Source: Hyphomicrobiales bacterium (GTDB taxonomy: Bacteria > Pseudomonadota > Alphaproteobacteria > Rhizobiales > Xanthobacteraceae). From it: a stretch of DNA of 48,004 nt. Both the position numbers and the translations under genes were made by a program. Under the pieces are notes generated by a model that saw only the letters and a list, made by a program, of their open reading frames with translations, did not search any database and was not told the origin of the DNA. Shown here one piece after another: positions 33,752 to 41,532 of the stretch (position 1 is its first letter; each line of letters opens with the position of its first letter). The DNA lies in NCBI GenBank assembly GCA_019243195.1, contig JAFAUQ010000057.1, positions 1 to 48,004 on the forward strand, read 5' to 3'.

Positions 33752-34834
33752 ATGCCCAGGATTGATCCGGCGGATCTGGAGCGGTTTTATCGTGAGGCGT
33801 TCGCGGCCGCAGGCGCCACCTCGGCCGCGGCCGACGCCGGCGCGGCCGGACTTCTCTATGCGGATGTTCACGGCATCGATACGCATGGCGCGGAGAACTT
33901 CGACCGCCTCTATCTGGCGAAGCTGCGCAACGGACAAGTCGATGGGCAGGCCGAGCCCGCTCTCATTCTCGATTGGCAGGGCGTCGGGGTCATCGAAGCG
34001 GATGGCTGCCTCGGGTTCCTGGCGGCGAGCAGGGCGATGGAACTCGCCGTCGACAAGGCCGGCCGCTTCGGAATTGGCGCCGTCGGCGTGCGCAACAGCA
34101 ACCACTGCGGCGCGCTCGGCTACTACACGTCGAGCGCGGCGGACGCCGGCTTCCTCGGGATCGGGTTCACCAACCTCGGAACCGAGGTCTACCTGCGCCC
34201 GCCCAACGGGCGTCTCAACTTGCTCGGCACGAACGTGATTGCCGCCTCCTCGCCGACGCAGGAGATGGCCCCGTTCACCCTGGACATGAGCGTGGCGTCG
34301 TCGTCGGTCAGCCGCATCCGCGCCGCCCAGCGGAATGGGGAGCGAATTCCGCCCGGCTGGCTGGCCGATGAACATGGACGGCCGGTCACCGAGCCGGCCG
34401 CGTTTTCCGAAGGAACCGCATTTCTTCAGTTCCTCGACGGCATGACGCAAGGTCACAAGGGATACGGTCTGGCCATCCTCATCGACCTGTTTTGCGGCAT
34501 CCTGATCGGCGGCTCGGTCGGCCCGGCGCGAATGAATTTCACGCCGAGCAAGACGATTCCAAGGCGCCGCGGTGTAGGCCACTTCTTCATCGCGGTGAAC
34601 GTGGATGCCTTTCAGGCGCGCGGCGACTTTCAGGCGGCGATGGACGACATGCTCAAATGTCTGGTCGACTGCCCGCCGGTCGACAGTAACGCGGATGTGA
34701 AGTATCCCGGCCTGCGACGACAGATTGTCGCGGCGGAGCGCAGACAGAAGGGCGTTCCCTTGGCAGAAACTTTGTTAGAACGTTTATTGACGGTTGGCCG
34801 GCGGCACGGAATTTCCCCGCCGCGGGAAATGTAA
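33752..34834 (+). CDS. Ldh2/malate-lactate dehydrogenase family oxidoreductase
   Basis: This 360-residue enzyme belongs to the NAD(P)-dependent Ldh2 family (ureidoglycolate, malate and sulfolactate dehydrogenases, and delta1-piperideine-2-carboxylate reductase DpkA), which has no Rossmann fold. Family motifs are YADVHGIDTHGAENF (about 32-46), GVRNSNHCGALGYY (about 110-123), NVIAASSPTQ and TQGHKGYGLAI (about 231-241). In an amino-acid-derived pathway, reduction of a cyclic imine or 2-keto acid is plausible, for example after the aminotransferase at 27019. Substrate is not assignable from sequence. It begins 11 bases after the EamA gene; no strong ribosome-binding site is seen. Confidence 0.9.
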   Translation: MPRIDPADLERFYREAFAAAGATSAAADAGAAGLLYADVHGIDTHGAENFDRLYLAKLRNGQVDGQAEPALILDWQGVGVIEADGCLGFLAASRAMELAVDKAGRFGIGAVGVRNSNHCGALGYYTSSAADAGFLGIGFTNLGTEVYLRPPNGRLNLLGTNVIAASSPTQEMAPFTLDMSVASSSVSRIRAAQRNGERIPPGWLADEHGRPVTEPAAFSEGTAFLQFLDGMTQGHKGYGLAILIDLFCGILIGGSVGPARMNFTPSKTIPRRRGVGHFFIAVNVDAFQARGDFQAAMDDMLKCLVDCPPVDSNADVKYPGLRRQIVAAERRQKGVPLAETLLERLLTVGRRHGISPPREM

Positions 34835-35051
34835 TCCAACATACATTGGGTTGCGGAAGCGTCTTACCGATGCCTGTTCTTCGATATTTAGTGTTATTCG
34901 CCCTCAAATTGTCCTTGGGATGACATACTTCTGGTTTACGTTGCGCCGTCGCGAATAATAGCGCATCGGTCATGTCCAGGTCTCGACGCCCCGATCGTAT
35001 CCCAACCGTTGCAGCCGTCCGGCCGGTCGCAGGACGCACGAGGTCGCGCGC
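34835..35051. promoter_or_regulatory. Intergenic region upstream of the Lrp/AsnC gene
   Basis: This stretch of 217 bases has no gene and is clearly AT-richer than the coding DNA around it, especially 34870-34965. It contains the short inverted pair CCAA-cataca-TTGG at 34838-34851. It is the likely promoter of the regulator gene at 35052, and Lrp-type regulators often bind their own upstream region. No -10/-35 pair is convincing by eye. Confidence 0.45.
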
Positions 35052-35570
35052 ATGAAGGGGGGATTAGTCGACGAGATCGACCGGCGCTTGGTCGCCTTGT
35101 TGCTGGAGAATGCACGGCAACCGACCGCCACCTTGGCGAAGCAGCTTGGCATTGCCCGCACCACAGTTCAGGACCGGCTGGAGCGGCTCGAGCGTCGCCG
35201 CATCATCGCCGGCTATTCGGTGGTGCTGGCCGAGGAGCCGAGCTGCGCCGCCGCGCAGTCCGTCGTCCTGATTTCGATCGTGCAAAGAGACCAGCGGGCC
35301 GTGATCGAACGACTCAAGAAATATCCCGAAGTGAAGCTGTGTTCCGTGATCGACGGCGACTTTGACCTCCTGCTGGCGATCGAGAGTCCGCAGAACGAAG
35401 ACATCGATGCGGTCGTCGAGGAGATTGTGAGAATCCCGGGCGTGGAACGGAGCAAAACGATCATGGTCCTGTCGACCAAATTCGATCGCCGCGTTCCGCT
35501 AACGCCTCCGGCGGACCTGCGCAGCCGGCCGGCCGGCAGCCACGGCAAGATCGAAGCCCGATCGGCGTGA
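35052..35570 (+). CDS. Lrp/AsnC-family transcriptional regulator
   Basis: This 172-residue regulator has an N-terminal winged helix-turn-helix (about 5-55, LAKQLGIARTTVQDRLERLERRRII) and a C-terminal RAM ligand-binding domain (about 70-150, with YPEVKLCSVIDGDFDLLL). The family senses amino acids and forms octamers. The C-terminus has a 20-residue Arg/Ser/Gly tail beyond the usual end. Located at the 3' end of the first rightward operon and facing the LysR gene, it probably tunes the cluster to amino acid supply; the binding sites are not identified. Confidence 0.93.
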   Translation: MKGGLVDEIDRRLVALLLENARQPTATLAKQLGIARTTVQDRLERLERRRIIAGYSVVLAEEPSCAAAQSVVLISIVQRDQRAVIERLKKYPEVKLCSVIDGDFDLLLAIESPQNEDIDAVVEEIVRIPGVERSKTIMVLSTKFDRRVPLTPPADLRSRPAGSHGKIEARSA

Positions 35571-35616
35571 TCCGGAGCAGCCCTGAGCCGTCCCGGTCGC
35601 GCCGAAGCCCGGCCAG

Positions 35617-35717
35617 AGCATGATGCCGAAAAGTGGGCACAGGTTTTCGGAAAACATCATGCTCCGACAGTAACCTAAAGCGGGATGGCGATTCGAAGAA
35701 AGGCCATCACGCTTTAA
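35617..35717. repeat. Rhizobiales-type palindromic repeat (AGAGCATGATGCCGAAAAGTGG)
   Basis: AGAGCATGATGCCGAAAAGTGG is followed by ACAGGTTTTCGGAAAACATCATGCTC, an imperfect inverted pair. Next comes AAAGCGGGATGGCGA...GGCCATCACGCTTTA, a second stem. I recognise this as a repeat that is very common between genes in Rhizobiales. It occupies the gap between the convergent Lrp and LysR genes and may work as a bidirectional terminator. Confidence 0.88.
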
Positions 35718-35767
35718 GTGCCTAACGCTTGTCCGTGCTCGCCCAGCCGCGCTTCCGGCGGCCGGCC

Positions 35768-36739
35768 TTACGCGAAGCTCACGCGTTCAAACGTCAGCGC
35801 GGAAAGAGCGGGAGACTCGGCATCGCAAACGCCGGTCATGTTTGAGCGTTCCGCTTCCCGCTTGATCCAGGCCATGAACTTGGCGACCGCGGGTTCGCTG
35901 CGTTTGTTCTTCGGCACCACGCCGTAGTAGGCGCCTTGCCCCGGCATGCTGCGGTCGAACAGGATCAGCAGCTTTCCGGCAACTATTTCGTCGTCGATCA
36001 GGAAGCGGGGCAGCAGAGCCACCCCCAGGCCGGCGACGGCCGCCGCCGCCGTATGTGAGAATTGATCGAATACCGCGCCGCGCAGCGGGTAGTCGCATCG
36101 CACGCCGGTCATCTCGAACCATGCACTCCACAGATGCGGCCGGGTCGAGAGGTGAAGCAGGTCGGCGCGCTTGAGATCGTCGGGCTCGCGCAGGCGCAGG
36201 CGCTCGCGATAGCCGCGGCTCGCCACCGGCACGACGATCTCATCGAACAGGTGCACCGTCTCGGCGCCGGGCCAATATGGCTCGCCGTAATGCAGCGCGG
36301 CGTGGAAACTCGTGCCCGCGAAATCGAACGGCTCCAGCCGGGTGGTGAAGTTGAGCGAGATCTGCGCGTTTTCCTCGTGGAACCGCGGCAGCCGCGGCAT
36401 CAACCATTTGGCGGCCAGCGTCGGCAATACGGCGACGTTGAGCGTGCTCTCCGATCCGGCGGACGCCATGACGGCGAGCGTCGCGGTCGCGAACCTGTCG
36501 AGCAGGTCGCGCGCCGCCTCGCGAAAATCCCTGCCCTGATCGGTGAGGATGACCCGCCTGCCTTCGCGTTCAAACAAAGTGACACCGAGGCGCGCCTCGA
36601 GGTGACTGACCTGTTTGCTGATCGCGCTCTGTGTCAGCGCTAGCTCGTCCGCGGCGCGGCTGAAATTGCCGTGTCGCGCGGCCGCCTCGAACGCAGAAAG
36701 TTCCTGGACCGAAGGCATCAAACGCCGAGGCCACGGCAT
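35768..36739 (-). CDS. LysR-family transcriptional regulator (GcvA-like)
   Basis: This 323-residue LysR regulator has its helix-turn-helix at about residues 14-65 (LSAFEAAARHGNFSRAADELAL, then TQSAISKQVSHLEARLGVTLFER). The effector-binding domain spans about 95-300. The region SQSAISKQV...FEREGRRVILTDQG is of the GcvA subgroup. It is divergent from the oxygenase gene at 37089 across 349 bases, the usual layout for a LysR protein and its target. A start seven codons downstream (MPSVQEL) is also possible. The ligand is unknown. Confidence 0.93.
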   Translation of the reverse strand: MPWPRRLMPSVQELSAFEAAARHGNFSRAADELALTQSAISKQVSHLEARLGVTLFEREGRRVILTDQGRDFREAARDLLDRFATATLAVMASAGSESTLNVAVLPTLAAKWLMPRLPRFHEENAQISLNFTTRLEPFDFAGTSFHAALHYGEPYWPGAETVHLFDEIVVPVASRGYRERLRLREPDDLKRADLLHLSTRPHLWSAWFEMTGVRCDYPLRGAVFDQFSHTAAAAVAGLGVALLPRFLIDDEIVAGKLLILFDRSMPGQGAYYGVVPKNKRSEPAVAKFMAWIKREAERSNMTGVCDAESPALSALTFERVSFA

Positions 36740-37088
36740 CGTTGAAGTCCCTCACATTCCGCGCCGGCATAACAGCATGAGCCGGTGTCGCTTTGCTCCG
36801 TCTCGATGTGATGCAAAATGGACCAACGAAAAACGACGGCATCGCGGCGGTGAGTGACGGCGTTCACGTCGAATCGCCGGACTGAGATAATTAGGTCCGT
36901 CAGACTGGCGGTGTATTCCGTGCGAACGTCAAACCGGTCGATCACCGTCTCGCCTTTTCTCCCCGTCGCCGTGCGTCAACCATCGTTCAACGCCATGCGC
37001 GTTCGAGCGACGTTTGCAGCGCGAGCGGGGCGCCGTCCCCGGCGCCGGGTCGTAACTAAGCAAAGCAACAGCGTGGAGGGCTTTTGAA
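36740..37088. promoter_or_regulatory. Divergent regulatory region between lysR and the second rightward operon
   Basis: These 349 bases carry no credible gene. The part at 36880-36910 (ATAATTAGG) is locally AT-rich. A GGAGGG ribosome-binding site for the 37089 gene lies at about 37076-37081. A LysR T-N11-A operator is expected here, but several candidates exist and I cannot choose one by eye. Confidence 0.5.
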
Positions 37089-38048
37089 ATGTCGGCAACC
37101 GCCTTGCAAGCGAGCCCGCCGCAGGCAGCGCCCACGAGTCCGGTCATCCAAGAGCTTGCACTCAGCGCGATGCAGGCGCAGCGGATCGCATCGATGGTCG
37201 AGGGAGTGCTGAGCGAATGCCCCGGCCAGGTCGAGCCTCGCTATCTCAACCGCATCGAGGCGCTGTCGAAGGATTTCCTGGCCGACATCCCCGCGCTGCT
37301 GTGGTCGCGGAAGCGGCCGTTCGTCGTCACCGGGCTTCCGGTCTTCGACAATATCGAAAAGTCGAAAATTCTGGCGTTGCTGCTGGGCGAGACGATCGGC
37401 AAATGCGCGGCCTATTCGGAATATAACCAGAGCTACATAACCGACATCCGGCCGACCAAGTTTTCCAAAGAGTTGAGCAGCGGCACCGAGCTGCTCGACA
37501 TGCACAACGATCTGACCTTTGCCACCGACAAGTGTCGCCCGCGCGCGTTGGTGCTGGTCGCGCACATCGCGTCCGGCGATGTCCCCAAGACGCTGCTGGC
37601 GCCCGCCGATCTGATATTGGCCGAGCTGACGCCCGAGGACGCGCAAGTGCTCGCCGAGCCGGTCTACGAGATCAGGTCCGGCTCGAAATTGCGCTGGCCG
37701 AGCGAGCAAGTGCGGCGCATCTCCATCATCGAGCGCGAGAACGAGCATGTGCTCATTCGCCTGAGCTTCACGAACATCAGCGCCCGGGCAGGGTTGCCGC
37801 ACGATTCTGCCGCGAAGGCGATGTCCGCCCTGAGCCGGCTGGCGGAGACGGCACTCGAACTCGGCCGCCACTACGGGCATGTGATCCGTCGCGGCGAGGC
37901 CCTGTTCATCCCCAACGATTACTGCCTGCACGGGCGCGACGCCTACGAGAGCGACAACTACGAGCGCCTCCTGCTGAGATCCTACGTGGTCACTCCCGAC
38001 GTGGTGAAGGCAAACCACGGGAACACGATGATCTCGCTGCGGACCTGA
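37089..38048 (+). CDS. Fe(II)/2-oxoglutarate oxygenase, clavaminate-synthase-like
   Basis: This 319-residue protein has weak overall familiarity, but its motif layout matches the clavaminate synthase / arginine beta-hydroxylase (VioC) group of TauD-fold oxygenases. Facial-triad residues are H and D of MHNDLTFAT (about 138-145) and the distal His of DYCLHGRDAY (about 280), with LLLRSYVV supplying the 2-oxoglutarate Arg. GTELLDMHND precedes the triad as in that group. It could hydroxylate or desaturate a free or carrier-bound amino acid. The ATG has GGAGGG upstream. First gene of the second rightward run, it is divergent from lysR. Confidence 0.75.
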   Translation: MSATALQASPPQAAPTSPVIQELALSAMQAQRIASMVEGVLSECPGQVEPRYLNRIEALSKDFLADIPALLWSRKRPFVVTGLPVFDNIEKSKILALLLGETIGKCAAYSEYNQSYITDIRPTKFSKELSSGTELLDMHNDLTFATDKCRPRALVLVAHIASGDVPKTLLAPADLILAELTPEDAQVLAEPVYEIRSGSKLRWPSEQVRRISIIERENEHVLIRLSFTNISARAGLPHDSAAKAMSALSRLAETALELGRHYGHVIRRGEALFIPNDYCLHGRDAYESDNYERLLLRSYVVTPDVVKANHGNTMISLRT

Positions 38049-38069
38049 CGGCGCCGAGGAAAATCATCC

Positions 38070-39326
38070 GTGACAGCAGTCGCCATCATCGGCGGCGGGC
38101 ACATCGGCAAGACGCTGCTCGCCGACCTGCTTTCCCGCCCCGGATCGACCGTGCGCAGCGCACGACTTCTGTTCTTTCGCAGCCCGGGCGCCGCCATCAA
38201 GGCGGAGATCGCCGAGTGGTGCGGGCCGATCGAGTTCAACGAGCAGCTCGTCGGTCTTCACAAGCCGGTCGTGTTTCGCGAGCGGCATTTCGGGAGCTTA
38301 TGGGACGAGGGCGGCCGCGAGACGCTCGAATTGGCCGATGTCATCATCGTCACGCTTCCCGACATCCCGCGGGTCAGGCTGGAATTGCTCGACTGCCTGT
38401 GCGGAAAAGTCGACCTGAGCGACAAGACGCTGGTGTTGATGCGCGCCGGCCAGGCGGGGCAGCCGGTGATCGCGCATCGTGCGCGCTTCGATTCGGCGTT
38501 GCGCGACAGCCACGTCTTTCTGGTCGAAGACGCGTTCTACGGATCGCGCGCCGCGCACAGGCGCATCGACGCCAAGTGCAAACACTCGGTCAATGTCGCC
38601 ATCTACTCGCGCGCGCCGCAGCGACCGCTACAGCAGCTGCGCGGTTTGTTTCCGCCGATGCCCGGCACCCACGTGCCGTCGTGGCCCGACTTCAAGGTGA
38701 AAAGGGGAATCGAGCTTCTGTTCGATCCGCTCGGCTACATCGTGCACGTCGGCATCGCGTTGTGGCCGGCGAACCTCGCGCGGACGCGTCAGAATATTGC
38801 CTACAACCATTATGTCGGCGGCGTCGACCGCGAGCTCGCGGCGGTGCTCGACGCGCTCGACCACGAGCGGGTGGCGCTTGCGGCGGCTTACGGCGTCGCG
38901 GCGGAAAGTTTCCCGCAGATACTCCATCGTCAATACCGTCTCCCGGTGTTGTCCGATTTCTACGCGATGATGCAGTCGTGCAAGGTGATCTACCGCTCCA
39001 TGTCGGCTGGTTCGGTCGCCGAGTTGCGGCGATCCCGCTACGTCCATGAGGACATTCCCGCGCTCGAAACCATTTCCTGGCTGGCGGGCAACGTCGGGCT
39101 CACGTTGACGGAGACCGCCGCGTTGCGGCGGTCGGTGCCCGGGCGGCTCGCCTCGGTCGGAATAGATCCGGACATCGCCGGGTCCTATCGCGCGCAGCTG
39201 CACATGATCGATCCCGATCCGGATTCGATCTGCGATCTGCTGACGCAGCCGCATCAGCCCGATCCCGCGCCGGAGACGCTGAGCGATGCGGAGCTGCCGC
39301 TGCATGCCTTCAGGGGCGATCCGTAA
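38070..39326 (+). CDS. Opine (octopine/nopaline) dehydrogenase-like protein
   Basis: This 418-residue protein starts at a GTG with GAGGAAA upstream. Residues 1-180 form a Rossmann domain (AIIGGGHIGKTLLADLL) and residues 190-370 resemble the helical octopine/nopaline dehydrogenase domain (AYNHYVGGVDRELAAVLDAL, then DHERVALAAAYGV). Opine dehydrogenases join an amino acid amine to a 2-keto acid by reductive condensation; relatives such as CntM act in staphylopine-type metallophore synthesis. Similarity is moderate, so substrate and even direction are uncertain. The next gene starts directly at the stop codon (TAA-ATG). Confidence 0.72.
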   Translation: MTAVAIIGGGHIGKTLLADLLSRPGSTVRSARLLFFRSPGAAIKAEIAEWCGPIEFNEQLVGLHKPVVFRERHFGSLWDEGGRETLELADVIIVTLPDIPRVRLELLDCLCGKVDLSDKTLVLMRAGQAGQPVIAHRARFDSALRDSHVFLVEDAFYGSRAAHRRIDAKCKHSVNVAIYSRAPQRPLQQLRGLFPPMPGTHVPSWPDFKVKRGIELLFDPLGYIVHVGIALWPANLARTRQNIAYNHYVGGVDRELAAVLDALDHERVALAAAYGVAAESFPQILHRQYRLPVLSDFYAMMQSCKVIYRSMSAGSVAELRRSRYVHEDIPALETISWLAGNVGLTLTETAALRRSVPGRLASVGIDPDIAGSYRAQLHMIDPDPDSICDLLTQPHQPDPAPETLSDAELPLHAFRGDP

Positions 39327-41492
39327 ATGACCGCGCCGCTCGAACCATTCCGCTGCGTGGTGGTGGGCACATGTCTCACCGGCGACGTCGCCGCCGGCTT
39401 GCTGGCGGGCCAAGGCGCGTCGGTCGTGCGGCTCGACCCCGGCCCTTCGCAGCATGCGGATGGAACGCGCGCAAACTTCCCCACCATTGCGCTCACGCGC
39501 GCGGACGGCGGCGGCCCGGCCGACGCATGGGCCTCGCTCGACCGGGCGGACATCATCATCATCGATGCCGACGCTGATATCGCGCCGTGGCGGGAGCTGT
39601 CCCCGGATGCGCTCGCGGCGTCGCGGCCGAGTTGCATCATCTGGGAAGCGAGCGCCTTCCCCCAACAGGAGCTGAAAACACTGGCGGGTTCGCCCGGCGC
39701 GCTCGTCGCGGCGGCAGCCGGGGCGATCCCGCGCGGCCGTCGCAGCCCCGACGAGGGCCAGTCGCTCGAACTCATCCATCCGCTGCCTGCGATATGCGCG
39801 GGCCTGCACGGCGCGGTCGCCATTGTGTTTGCGCTGTTGGGCCGCGCGCGCGGCGGCGAAGGATGTCGCATCGCAACGTCCCAAGTCGATGCGTTTCGCG
39901 ATCTCGCGGTCGACCCGACGCGCAATCCCGAGGAGACGGTGTTTGCTCCGCCGCGGGAACGGGCGCGGGCGAATTTCGACCGCTGGTACAGCGCCGCGCT
40001 CGGCGGCGTCTATCGCTGCAAGGACGGCGGGCGGGTGCTGTTCTGGCCGCGGCTCGGCAAGTTCATGCAGCGCTTCGCGGATGCGGTCGGCGCCGCTCAA
40101 TGGAAGTCGCACGTGGGTTGCGCCATCGGCGCGCTCGAGGGTCCCGGTCGCTCGTCCGCGGCACGCGCACGGCTGCATCGCGCGCTCGCGGCATTGTTTG
40201 CGACGCGAACGGCGGCGGAGTGGGAGCAACTCGGCCTCCGTTCGCACGTGCCGTTGGTCAAGGCCAGGACGCCCGGGGAATGGCGACACGCCGCCGGCCA
40301 GTTCGACATAACAAACGACGCCGGCGCATCGAGCCTCGACTGGTCGAGCTTCGTCTCGGTCGGCAATCTCGGCGCCACCCCGCGCGCGCGGCCCCTCTTG
40401 CACGCGGTGGGCGGGCGCGCGGCCGCCCCGCTTGATGGCGTGCGCGTGATCGACGCCAGCCACATCCTCGCCGGCCCGATCGCCGCGCGCGTACTCGCGC
40501 AGTACGGGGCGACGGTGTTGCGCATCGGCGATCCCGCCGCGGCGACGAGCGCGTTCCACAATCGGATCAACCAGGGCAAGCGATGCATCGGCTTGGAGAT
40601 TCTCTCGCAACACGGGCGGGCGGCTCTCGACCCCTTCCTACACGAGGCGGATGTATTCCTGCACAGCTTCGCGCCGGACCGGGCGGCGGAAGCCGGGCTC
40701 GACGCGGACGGAGTCTCGGCGGCGTCGCGCGCGCTCGTCCACGGCTCGGTCAGTGCCTATGGACACCATGACGTTTGGCGAAGCGGCCGCGGCTACGAGC
40801 CGCTCGCGCGGGCGATAACCGGCCTCTACGACCTCACGGCAGGCGCGCCGGGCGCCATTGCCTGGCCGGCCTACGTCATTGATTACAGCGCCGGGCTCCT
40901 GCTCGCGCTCGGGGTGGGTATCGGCCTTCTGGCGCGCCATCGAACCGGCCTCGCCCAGGGCGTGACCACGAGTTTGGTGCGGGCCGCCCACCTCTACGCG
41001 TCGCTCGCTTTGCGTCCCGAGCAAAAAACAACAGCATCACGTTACGCGGAGCATGCGGGCCGGTACCGGGTGGCGGATGGCTGCATCCTGCTGGCGCTGA
41101 AAGACGGCCAACAGGGCGCCCTCGACACGATCCTCGGCTGTACCGACTGCGGCGCGGATCGCGTCGCGGGATGGGAGCGCGCCTTTGCCCAGCAGCCCGC
41201 GGCGCATTGGTTGCCGCTGCTGCGGCACGCGGGCATCGCCGCCCACTCGGTTCTCTCGGTCGCCGAGACGCTGCGCGATCCGATCGCGCTCGCGCGCGGC
41301 ACGGTGCAGGTGGTGGCGGCCGGCGAGCGGCAGATCCGCACCATCGGATCGCCGAATATCGATCTCCGCCTCGGGCGGGCGCGGCCGATCCGGCTGCCGG
41401 TGACGCTTGCACCGGCGGCCAGCGGCGCCGTGCCGAAGCCGCTCATGCGTCCCGGCGGAGTGACTTCGAACGCGCAACCCACATTCGGATGA
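39327..41492 (+). CDS. Tandem CaiB/BaiF (class III) CoA-transferase
   Basis: This 721-residue protein is two CaiB/BaiF-like halves in one chain (about 1-355 and 368-705). The second half opens with a clear family start (LDGVRVIDASHILAGPIAARVLAQYGA, read as two parts) and keeps the catalytic Asp position in YVIDYSAGLLLALG (about residue 519). The first half is divergent: its start reads FRCVVVGTCLTGDVAAGLLA and the equivalent Asp position appears lost (LPAICAGLHG). Class III transferases move CoA between carboxylic acids as interlocked dimers; here a fused dimer with one active site is inferred. It may supply a CoA thioester for acylation. Confidence 0.85.
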   Translation: MTAPLEPFRCVVVGTCLTGDVAAGLLAGQGASVVRLDPGPSQHADGTRANFPTIALTRADGGGPADAWASLDRADIIIIDADADIAPWRELSPDALAASRPSCIIWEASAFPQQELKTLAGSPGALVAAAAGAIPRGRRSPDEGQSLELIHPLPAICAGLHGAVAIVFALLGRARGGEGCRIATSQVDAFRDLAVDPTRNPEETVFAPPRERARANFDRWYSAALGGVYRCKDGGRVLFWPRLGKFMQRFADAVGAAQWKSHVGCAIGALEGPGRSSAARARLHRALAALFATRTAAEWEQLGLRSHVPLVKARTPGEWRHAAGQFDITNDAGASSLDWSSFVSVGNLGATPRARPLLHAVGGRAAAPLDGVRVIDASHILAGPIAARVLAQYGATVLRIGDPAAATSAFHNRINQGKRCIGLEILSQHGRAALDPFLHEADVFLHSFAPDRAAEAGLDADGVSAASRALVHGSVSAYGHHDVWRSGRGYEPLARAITGLYDLTAGAPGAIAWPAYVIDYSAGLLLALGVGIGLLARHRTGLAQGVTTSLVRAAHLYASLALRPEQKTTASRYAEHAGRYRVADGCILLALKDGQQGALDTILGCTDCGADRVAGWERAFAQQPAAHWLPLLRHAGIAAHSVLSVAETLRDPIALARGTVQVVAAGERQIRTIGSPNIDLRLGRARPIRLPVTLAPAASGAVPKPLMRPGGVTSNAQPTFG

Positions 41493-41532
41493 GGCGGAGG
41501 ATCTCCCGCTTTCTCAGCAGAGCCGTGCAACG

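Noticed and set aside
38628-40613. 661-codon open frame on the minus strand opposite the opine-like and CoA-transferase genes
   Set aside because: Arg/Ala-rich shadow of high-GC codon usage; no motif, no ribosome-binding site, and both plus-strand genes have clear families.
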